The notes under the pieces: generated by a model
Databases searched by the model: none
The model's input: the letters and a program-made list of their open reading frames with translations, nothing else
What the model was told of the DNA's origin: nothing
In this document: piece by piece, positions 7,001 to 11,438 of the stretch
Position numbering within the stretch: the stretch's first letter is position 1
Layout: every line of letters begins with the position of its first letter
Made by a program: the position numbers and the translations under genes
NCBI GenBank assembly: GCA_041599115.1
Contig: JBFHXF010000059.1
Span: forward strand, 1-11,438
Origin: JACZUI01 sp041599115
Lineage (GTDB): Bacteria > Actinomycetota > Acidimicrobiia > Spongiisociales > ZC4RG35
Reading direction: 5' to 3'
Length of the DNA stretch: 11,438 nucleotides

Positions 7001-7061
7001 TTGATGGATACCTTACGGGGTCTTCGGGAAGAGTGGTGGGCCCCGGCTCGTTGGGACAGTC

Positions 7062-7823
7062 GTGAAACAGCCCAATGCCATTGCGGTGATGTGGAACATC
7101 TCGAGGGCCATCAGGAAGACAAGACCGCCAGCACCTGCCGGCCAGGCCAGTTTCGATCATGGCGGGTTTGCCCCTGTTCTTCTAGCTCTTCAGAAAGGTG
7201 GCCTGGCCCACGTGGCGCTGAAACCAGATGTGCTGGAGGGCTACATCGAGACGACTACTGAGGTCGATCCCGACGCTCTCTCGAGGAATGAGGCCCTCGC
7301 GTTTTGGCTCAACCTCTACAACGCCGGTGCCATTCGCCTCGCCGTGAAAGCCATGATGGCGGGCCACGACTCGGTTCTCAGGTTGCCTGGGGCGTTTGGT
7401 GAGGCTTTCGCCCGATTCGGTGGGGAGAATCTCTCTCTTGACGCAATCGAACACGGCAAGGTCCGTCGTTTCGGTGACCCCCGGGTTCATACGGCTCTGG
7501 TGTGCGGCTCGATCTCGTGTCCAACCGTTCGCTTCGAGCCCTATACCGGCCTCTCGGTCGACGACCAGCTCGACAACCAGATTCGTTCGTTCCTCGCAGG
7601 CGGGGGAGCGGTGCTGAATCCGGACAGGTCGGTTTCGCTCAGTCGGATTCTGCATTGGTACGGAGCCGACTTCGTCCGCCCGCATCGCATGCCCACTTTG
7701 CTTCCTTCGGCTAGGTCCTCGGTTCTCCAGGCGATCCAGCGCTGGTTACCGGACGAAATGAGGGGCTCTCGACGAGTCGCCTTTCAACCCTATGACTGGG
7801 GACTCGGCTGTTCCATCGGCTGA
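7062..7823 (+). CDS. DUF547 domain-containing protein
   Basis: This is a 253-residue protein from the GTG at 7062; the in-frame ATG at 7089 (codon 10) is an alternative, and neither has a convincing ribosome site. Two hallmarks identify the DUF547 family: SRNEALAFWLNLYNAGAIRL (74-93) and RVHTALVCGSISCPTVR (141-157) followed by EPYTG and DxQLDNQIRSFL. The function of DUF547 proteins is not established. The conserved His/Cys segment (H143, C148, C153) is the obvious place for a functional site. No signal peptide is apparent, so it is probably cytoplasmic. It lies head to head with the toast-rack gene (62 bases apart), and its last 34 bases overlap the opposing membrane-protein gene. Confidence 0.8.
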   Translation: MKQPNAIAVMWNISRAIRKTRPPAPAGQASFDHGGFAPVLLALQKGGLAHVALKPDVLEGYIETTTEVDPDALSRNEALAFWLNLYNAGAIRLAVKAMMAGHDSVLRLPGAFGEAFARFGGENLSLDAIEHGKVRRFGDPRVHTALVCGSISCPTVRFEPYTGLSVDDQLDNQIRSFLAGGGAVLNPDRSVSLSRILHWYGADFVRPHRMPTLLPSARSSVLQAIQRWLPDEMRGSRRVAFQPYDWGLGCSIG

Positions 7824-8443
7824 TCCGCGTCCTTCGACGCCCGAAGGAGCACCGTGATGGAGATGATCGCGGCGACGGTATCGGCCGGGATCACGATTCT
7901 CATCATGTCGGGACCGCTCACCAGCCAGCCGCCGCCAGGAGTGAATCCCACCGTTGCCAGGTAGGCGACGATGGACCCGATGCAGGCGAGGATGATCGCC
8001 AGCCCGGCGAGCCAGGCAGTCAGGCGACTCCAAAGCCGTGCCGACCCGAAGAAGAGGGCGGCGCTCACCCAGGCAATGTCGAGTGCCGACAGGAGTTGGA
8101 GGAACTGCAGCGAAACGTCATAGCGGGCCGCGGCCGAGGTGGCCAGGGCCAGAAGTGCCGCGAAACCTGTGGCAACCGCCACCAGTGAGGCGGCCGAGGC
8201 AAGCCAACTCTTGCGGAGCTGAGGGAACCAGGGCTGATCCAGCTCCACGGCCACCTCCGCGGTCAATCCCAGCGTTGCCAGCAGCAGGACCAGCAGGTGG
8301 ATCATGTTGTAGACGAGCAAGGCGTCTCCCGCAGCAGGGGCGGGGAAGACAAAAGCCACCACAGCGAGCGTTGCAGCCGACAAGAGCAGCCGGCGCAGCC
8401 CTTTCTGGAGGGCTGTCTCGAGCGGGTGGGAACGCACCGTCAT
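7790..8443 (-). CDS. polytopic membrane protein of unknown function
   Basis: This 217-residue protein has five or six predicted membrane helices (about 18-38, 42-63, 82-104, 114-134, 141-163 and 183-201). The N-terminus is basic (QKGLRR before the first helix) and the C-terminus is hydrophilic and Pro/Gln-rich. I recognise no family signature. The reading frame is supported by its hydrophobic periodicity and good GC codon bias over its full length. The ATG at 8443 sits three bases from the ATG of a divergent small gene and has no Shine-Dalgarno sequence. An origin from transcription crossing the 8444-8634 gap after the DUF1684 gene is possible, but a small plus-strand gene fills that gap. Confidence 0.65.
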   Translation of the reverse strand: MTVRSHPLETALQKGLRRLLLSAATLAVVAFVFPAPAAGDALLVYNMIHLLVLLLATLGLTAEVAVELDQPWFPQLRKSWLASAASLVAVATGFAALLALATSAAARYDVSLQFLQLLSALDIAWVSAALFFGSARLWSRLTAWLAGLAIILACIGSIVAYLATVGFTPGGGWLVSGPDMMRIVIPADTVAAIISITVLLRASKDADQPMEQPSPQS

Positions 8444-8446
8444 CGG

Positions 8447-8650
8447 ATGGGGTTCTCATTCGGCGTGGAGGGCCTGCGAAACATCCTGCTACCGGGGACC
8501 GATGCCGGGGTTGTCATGCAGCTTGGCACCGTCGCGGTCGTCTGGATAGGGATCCTGTGGCTGACACGCGATCGGCGTGAGGTCAGACTTGTGGTGGTCG
8601 GGGCGGGTCTGGTCTTGATCGGCCTCATCGGAGTCAGAGCTCTCCATTGA
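8447..8650 (+). CDS. 67-residue hypothetical protein with two membrane segments
   Basis: From ATG 8447 the product is 67 residues. It has two hydrophobic segments, near 22-37 (GVVMQLGTVAVVWIGILWL region) and 46-63 (VRLVVVGAGLVLIGLIGV), joined by a charged LTRDRREVR loop, as in a small hairpin membrane protein. The frame stays open upstream to 8297, but that part is the antisense shadow of the minus-strand membrane protein and is not membrane-like. A GTG at 8426 is another possible start. The gene neatly fills the space between two minus-strand genes, overlapping the DUF1684 3' end by 17 bases. No ribosome site is seen. The gene is plausible but not certain. Confidence 0.5.
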   Translation: MGFSFGVEGLRNILLPGTDAGVVMQLGTVAVVWIGILWLTRDRREVRLVVVGAGLVLIGLIGVRALH

Positions 8651-9239
8651 GCCGTTCGCCCGCATCGACATCGAACGGAAGCCGGTTTGCAGGGGGAGCC
8701 AGCGGGCACGACCAGCGGTCGGAATACACACAGGAAGGGTGATAGGAATAGTTGAAGTCGAGGACGATCTCGTCACCATCGTGGCCGAGATCAGCTCCCT
8801 TCACCGTGTCGAGGAGATACCGCCCGCCTCCATAGGTGCTGACACCGTTGGTCGTGTCGCGGAAGGGCAGGAAGAGCCCTCCTCCGTAGGACTCGAGCCA
8901 CAAGACGTCAAGGACGTGTCTTTCCCGGTTCAGGTTGAATTCCACGCTTCCCAGGGTGGTGAAAACCGTTGCATCGTCTCGGTTGTGCGAAACGGACAGC
9001 TCTTCGTGATCGGCCGGGCGAAGGATCCCGACGGTGCGCCATCGCTCGTCGTATTCGAAGTAGTCAAGTCCTTGAAACCCGGCCTGGTCATCGACGGGGC
9101 TTTGCGGGTGGCTCGCGAACAGCTCGTCTCTGGCCCGGCGCCACTCAGACCAGGCTTTGGCCCCCTGTCCGGACCGGACGGCTTGGTAGATGCCCGCGAC
9201 CCGGCGCCGGTAGTCGAGAAGGTCCAGATGATCGCTCAC
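8634..9239 (-). CDS. DUF1684 domain-containing protein
   Basis: This 201-residue protein carries the DUF1684 signature: LFLPFRDTTNGVSTYGGGRY (122-141), then DFNYSYHPSCVYSDRWSCPL (161-180) and APPANRLPF (181-189). Two conserved cysteines sit in the PSC and SCP motifs. The biochemical role of DUF1684 is unknown. No signal peptide or membrane helix is visible. The N-terminal third (1-60) is charged and helix-like. The GTG start overlaps the stop of the upstream cyclase gene by 4 bases, so it is co-transcribed and probably co-translated with it. That makes a functional link to the cyclase or its hydrolase-like domain likely (inference). Confidence 0.85.
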   Translation of the reverse strand: MSDHLDLLDYRRRVAGIYQAVRSGQGAKAWSEWRRARDELFASHPQSPVDDQAGFQGLDYFEYDERWRTVGILRPADHEELSVSHNRDDATVFTTLGSVEFNLNRERHVLDVLWLESYGGGLFLPFRDTTNGVSTYGGGRYLLDTVKGADLGHDGDEIVLDFNYSYHPSCVYSDRWSCPLAPPANRLPFDVDAGERLNGEL

Positions 9240-10609
9240 GCCTGGGTATCAGCGCCGCTGGCCTCGTAAAGATTCCATTGTCCGGGGACTCCTTTCAGGT
9301 CGAAGAGTCCGCAGCTGGTGAAGTCGAACGGTGATCCGATGACGAGGTCCTTCACAGTTCCTGAGACCATCACTCCTCCGGACTCTCCTACAGCCATGAC
9401 CCGCGAGGCGATATGGACGGCCAGGCCGCCCAGCTCACCATCTCGCATCTCGACCTCGCCGGTATGGATTCCAGCCCGCATCTCGATCCCGAGGCCCTTT
9501 AGCTCGTTTCTCAGAGACAGAGCGCAGAGGATTGCCGTCTGAGAGCGGTCGAAGGTGGCGACACACCCGTCGCCGGTCATTGATATCTCCTGGCCGCGAA
9601 ATCGAACAAGATTGTTTCGGACCAGCCGATCGTGCTCGCCGCGGAGGTCGAGCCAGCGGGCATCACCGATCTCAGCCGCGAGGGCGGTGGACCCGACGAT
9701 GTCGGTGAACAAGACGGTGGCAAGCATCCGGTTGGGGTCAACCGCTGGCCGCTCGCCGGTGATGAACTCTTCGACTTCATCGAGGACGGGTGTGAAATCC
9801 CCCGCATGAAAGGGGATGGTGTCGGCTCCGTCGATGACGCGTAGTACGGCGCCCTCGATGTGGTCGGCCAAGAAGAGCCCGTGCGGGAGGCGGTGAAACC
9901 GGGCATCCTTGCGGTGGATCACCAGCGTCTGCGCCTGAATCGCTGGAAGCACCGACCGCACGTCACTTTCGCCTATCCATTGCAGGGCCATCCGGGCCAC
10001 AGTGGGTGCCATAGCCAAGCGCTGGTATCTCACAAACCAGGCCCGGAACCTGAGGTCATCGGCCACCGATGGCGCGGTTAGCTGGAGGGTGTCTGCGTTC
10101 ACGCCATAGATCTGGCGCCAGAGATCCTGGATCGAAGTGATCACCTCATCCGGAGCACCGATTGGATAGTTGTCGGCTCGACGGAATCTCGCATAGGAGT
10201 TGATGAGGATCAGCCCAGGGAACCGTTCGGGGTATGTCGCTGCCAGCACCATCGCCAGCATTCCGCCCTCTGTGTCTCCTATCAGCGTTGCCGAGGTCGA
10301 GCCGATCTCGTCCATGACAGCGGTGACATCATCGATGGTGTCCTCGACCGGGTCGATGTAGCCGCGGACTGGCGGGTCGGAGACCCCCGAGCCCCGCTTG
10401 TCGGCCAGGATGACTCTTCCCATGGAACCCAGCCGTCTCATGAAGCGCGCCGCCGACGGCTCATCCCACATTGCGTCGAGGTTGGTGATCCAGTTGGTGA
10501 TGAAGACCAGATCCGGACCCTCCTTGCCGAAGACCTGGTAGCCCACGTATCCCCTGGGCGTCTCGGCAAAGCGAGTGTCTGGCCTGTCCGCCTGGCTTTC
10601 TCTGGTCAC
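9236..10609 (-). CDS. alpha/beta-hydrolase-like domain fused to class III nucleotide cyclase
   Basis: In this 457-residue fusion, residues 15-285 form an alpha/beta-hydrolase-like domain and 295-455 a class III cyclase catalytic domain. The layout is common in Actinobacteria. In the cyclase half both metal-binding aspartates remain: D303 in LFTDIVGSTAL and D347 in MTGDGCVATF. R403 in HIASR also remains. The position four before D347, usually Lys for ATP selection, is Ser343. The usual Asp seven before H399 is Glu392. H399 stands where classical enzymes have the transition-state Asn, which I recall as common in this subfamily. In the hydrolase half the GxSxG elbow reads GDTEGG with Thr113 for Ser, and the DHxP histidine is Thr264. 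Only the acid (D235) is kept, suggesting a sensor rather than an enzyme. The GTG start directly follows a -10 at 10621-10616, so the message is probably leaderless. Confidence 0.9.
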   Translation of the reverse strand: MTRESQADRPDTRFAETPRGYVGYQVFGKEGPDLVFITNWITNLDAMWDEPSAARFMRRLGSMGRVILADKRGSGVSDPPVRGYIDPVEDTIDDVTAVMDEIGSTSATLIGDTEGGMLAMVLAATYPERFPGLILINSYARFRRADNYPIGAPDEVITSIQDLWRQIYGVNADTLQLTAPSVADDLRFRAWFVRYQRLAMAPTVARMALQWIGESDVRSVLPAIQAQTLVIHRKDARFHRLPHGLFLADHIEGAVLRVIDGADTIPFHAGDFTPVLDEVEEFITGERPAVDPNRMLATVLFTDIVGSTALAAEIGDARWLDLRGEHDRLVRNNLVRFRGQEISMTGDGCVATFDRSQTAILCALSLRNELKGLGIEMRAGIHTGEVEMRDGELGGLAVHIASRVMAVGESGGVMVSGTVKDLVIGSPFDFTSCGLFDLKGVPGQWNLYEASGADTQA

Positions 10610-10615
10610 GTCCCG

Positions 10616-10621
10616 AAGTTA
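10616..10621 (-). promoter_or_regulatory. -10 element of the cyclase/DUF1684 operon
   Basis: Read on the minus strand, TAACTT (10621-10616) is a TANNNT -10 followed by six bases and the GTG at 10609. The predicted transcript starts on the start codon, the same spacing as the two promoters near 4626 and 4745. There is no recognisable -35 at 16-18 bases. Confidence 0.45.
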
Positions 10622-10638
10622 GCCAGTGGTTAATCACC

Positions 10639-10668
10639 TTGACGGATCAGGTGCCGATCTGCCAATCT
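10639..10668 (+). promoter_or_regulatory. candidate promoter of the whiB7-like leader
   Basis: A good -35, TTGACG (10639-10644), an 18-base spacer and a weak -10, CAATCT (10663-10668), would start a transcript near 10675, just upstream of the leader ORF. AT-rich bases (GGTTAATC, 10628-10635) lie upstream of the -35, where WhiB7-type AT-hooks contact autoregulated promoters. The -10 is poor, which is compatible with activator dependence but leaves the call tentative. Confidence 0.4.
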
Positions 10669-10690
10669 GGCTCGTCCAAGAACGGAGGCC

Positions 10691-10804
10691 ATGTTGATAC
10701 AGCGTTTCAACCCCATCGCAGGTACTGCCATGGCTCCTGGCGCGCCCGTTTCCGCGCTGCCGGCGACGGCGAGCCAAAACAGAAGGCGGCCTCCCACCAC
10801 ATGA
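10691..10804 (+). CDS. leader ORF (37 codons) of the whiB7-like attenuator
   Basis: This short ORF upstream of the whiB7-like gene starts MLIQRFNPIAG and ends QNRRRPPTT before TGA at 10802-10804. GGAGG (10684-10688) precedes it. The distance to ATG 10691 is only two bases, so the in-frame TTG at 10694 (five bases) may be the real start. Its final codons (10785-10793) coincide with the 5' arm of the predicted antiterminator, so its translation would decide which hairpin forms. No database family is expected. The support is its position, ribosome site and overlap with the RNA structures. Confidence 0.6.
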   Translation: MLIQRFNPIAGTAMAPGAPVSALPATASQNRRRPPTT

Positions 10805-10839
10805 TGTGAATCTGGAAATCCACATGCAGTGAGGCCGTC
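10785..10839 (+). promoter_or_regulatory. predicted antiterminator of the whiB7-like leader
   Basis: GGCGGCCTC (10785-10793) can pair with GAGGCCGTC (10831-10839) in nine pairs, one of them a G-U wobble. An inner ATGTG (10804-10808) / CACAT (10821-10825) stem may stack within the loop. The 3' arm shares 10834-10839 with the 5' arm of the terminator, so the two structures exclude each other. The 5' arm lies in the last codons of the leader ORF. A ribosome finishing that ORF would mask it; a stalled or absent ribosome would leave it free. Confidence 0.62.
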
Positions 10840-10863
10840 GGCACAACCGGCGGCTTTTTCTTT
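10834..10863 (+). terminator. intrinsic terminator upstream of the whiB7-like gene
   Basis: GCCGTCGG (10834-10841), loop CACAA and CCGGCGGC (10847-10854) form an eight-pair GC stem with one G-T wobble. TTTTTCTTT (10855-10863) follows. It ends 30 bases before the whiB7-like ATG and after a leader ORF, so it is an attenuator in the gene's 5' leader rather than the end of another gene. Confidence 0.78.
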
Positions 10864-10893
10864 CGCCGGGAGACAACGACAGAGAGCTTTCAA

Positions 10894-11208
10894 ATGCACA
10901 TCGAACTTAGAAAAATCCAAGAGTCCGGCCGATGTCGATCGGAGGGGAGTCACGAGATGTTCTTCTCCGAGAAGCCAGAAGAGTTGTCGGCCGCCCAGAG
11001 GATCTGCGCCGGTTGCGCCGTCAGGGTCCGCTGTCTCGAGATTGCCCTGGCCGACCGTCACGAATGGGGGGTCTGGGGCGGGGTGATCTTCTGGGACGGC
11101 AAGCCTTACAACCGGCGCCGGGGCCGGGGCCGACCCAGGGAGTCGGAGGCCAATATCCCAATTGAGGCCGATATCTCCCAGCTCTGGGAGTTGGTGAAGT
11201 CTGCCTAG
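10894..11208 (+). CDS. whiB7: WhiB7-like iron-sulfur transcriptional regulator
   Basis: This 104-residue WhiB-family protein has four cysteines expected to hold a [4Fe-4S] cluster: C14, C38, C41 and C47 (ICAGCAVRVRC). FF at 23-24 and the GVWGG turn (59-63) follow the family pattern. The run GVWGGVIFWDGKP and the basic RRRGRGRPR (74-82), with an RGRP AT-hook core (78-81), correspond to WhiB7, which uses this hook beside the -35 and binds region 4 of the principal sigma factor to switch on intrinsic antibiotic-resistance genes. The extra tail after the hook (about 22 residues, rich in Glu/Ile/Leu) is longer than in mycobacterial WhiB7. AGAGAG (10881-10886) is a weak ribosome site seven bases before the ATG. 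Upstream lies a leader ORF, antiterminator and terminator. The stop shares the CTAG at 11205-11208 with the opposing sigma gene. Confidence 0.85.
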   Translation: MHIELRKIQESGRCRSEGSHEMFFSEKPEELSAAQRICAGCAVRVRCLEIALADRHEWGVWGGVIFWDGKPYNRRRGRGRPRESEANIPIEADISQLWELVKSA

Positions 11209-11438
11209 GAGACAGCCAGCTCCCGGAGCCCCCCGGGAGTCGACGGGTGGCGCATCTTGGCGAGGGCTTTGGCCTCGATCTGCCGGATTCGCTCACGGGT
11301 GACGTTGAAATGACGCCCCACCTCGTCGAGTGTGGCCGGCTCGTGCCCGCCGAGGCCGTACCGCATTTCGATGACGGTCCGTTCGCGGTCGGTCAGTCGC
11401 TCCAGGACGTATTTGAGGTTCTCGATGTTGAGCTTCGA
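11205..11438 (-). CDS. sigma-70 family RNA polymerase sigma factor, C-terminal part (region 4)
   Basis: The frame is open to the window edge and gives the last 77 residues of a sigma factor. LKYVLERLTDRERTVIEMRY followed by GLGG is region 4.1. TLDEVGRHFNVTRERIRQIE and AKALAKMRHPS are the region 4.2 helix-turn-helix that reads the -35. This is the form of principal (group 1) or closely related group 2 sigma factors, not an ECF sigma. The His-Pro of KMRHPS is retained; this pair in SigA is a contact point for WhiB proteins. The C-terminus ends GGLRELAVS rather than the usual SRS...LRDYLD-like tail. The gene is convergent with the whiB7-like gene. The N-terminal regions are outside the window, so the sigma group cannot be settled. 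Confidence 0.92.
   Translation of the reverse strand, partial: SKLNIENLKYVLERLTDRERTVIEMRYGLGGHEPATLDEVGRHFNVTRERIRQIEAKALAKMRHPSTPGGLRELAVS
11220..11239. other. GC hairpin just after the whiB7-like stop
   Basis: CTCCCGG (11220-11226) and CCGGGAG (11233-11239) form a perfect seven-pair stem with a six-base loop, 12 bases past the whiB7-like stop and inside the last codons of the opposing sigma gene. No T-tract follows on either strand. It could end or stabilise the whiB7-like transcript. Confidence 0.3.

Noticed and set aside
7051..7075. Short inverted repeat TTGGG...CCCAA around the GTG of the DUF547 gene
   Set aside because: Only five bases per arm match, with no promoter elements in register. 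It is easily random in this composition.
8297..8446. N-terminal 50-codon extension of the small plus-strand membrane protein
   Set aside because: The extension lies opposite a coding minus-strand membrane protein and is hydrophilic and low-complexity. The membrane-like part starts after ATG 8447.
10801..10832. Minimal ORFs ATG-ATG-TGA (10801-10809) and ATG-CAG-TGA (10824-10832) in the whiB7-like leader
   Set aside because: They have no ribosome sites and are expected by chance. They lie inside the predicted antiterminator loop and are better explained as structural sequence.
10630..11061. Minus-strand open frame (143 codons) opposite the whiB7-like leader and gene
   Set aside because: It has no recognisable domain, and it overlaps the cysteine-coding part of the WhiB gene and the leader structures on the other strand. 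It is an antisense shadow.

Overview
The window is GC-rich and carries three markers of Actinobacteria: a WhiB-family regulator, a PspC-domain sensor kinase, and many leaderless-looking starts. It looks like a chromosomal segment of a deep-branching or environmental actinobacterium. Nothing visible fixes the genus. No mobile element, rRNA, tRNA or CRISPR array was seen.

Layout. (1) Positions 1-2371 (+) hold the three-gene proton-translocating transhydrogenase operon pntAA (5' end outside the window), pntAB and pntB, with 4-base start/stop overlaps. A TauE/SafE-family permease gene follows (2421-3218). (2) Positions 3197-7000 form an envelope-stress island. A minus-strand pair, a PspC/toast-rack membrane protein and a 2-TM protein, diverges from a plus-strand PspC-domain histidine kinase and its LuxR-type response regulator. 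A second toast-rack-like protein faces the regulator tail to tail. The 118-base gap between the divergent genes contains a 19-base inverted repeat (17/19 match) overlapping two mirror-image promoters. Both promoters appear to start transcription exactly on the start codon, which relocates the kinase start to the GTG at 4745. (3) Positions 7062-8650 hold a DUF547 protein, a polytopic membrane protein and a tiny 2-TM protein. (4) Positions 8634-10609 (-) form an overlapping two-gene operon: an alpha/beta-hydrolase-like domain fused to a class III nucleotide cyclase, then a DUF1684 protein. The hydrolase-like domain has lost its nucleophile and catalytic histidine, and the cyclase has altered substrate-selecting residues. 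(5) Positions 10639-11208 (+) hold a WhiB7-like regulator with an AT-hook, preceded by a complete-looking attenuator: a 37-codon leader ORF, an antiterminator whose 5' arm lies in its last codons, and an intrinsic terminator. The window ends in the 3' part of a minus-strand sigma-70 gene (region 4). WhiB7 proteins act by binding region 4 of the principal sigma factor.

Two regulatory circuits stand out. One is the symmetric divergent control region of the PspC/LiaRS-like system. The other is the ribosome-sensing leader of the whiB7-like gene beside a sigma-factor gene. The operon of degenerate hydrolase-cyclase plus DUF1684 is the least explained protein-level feature.
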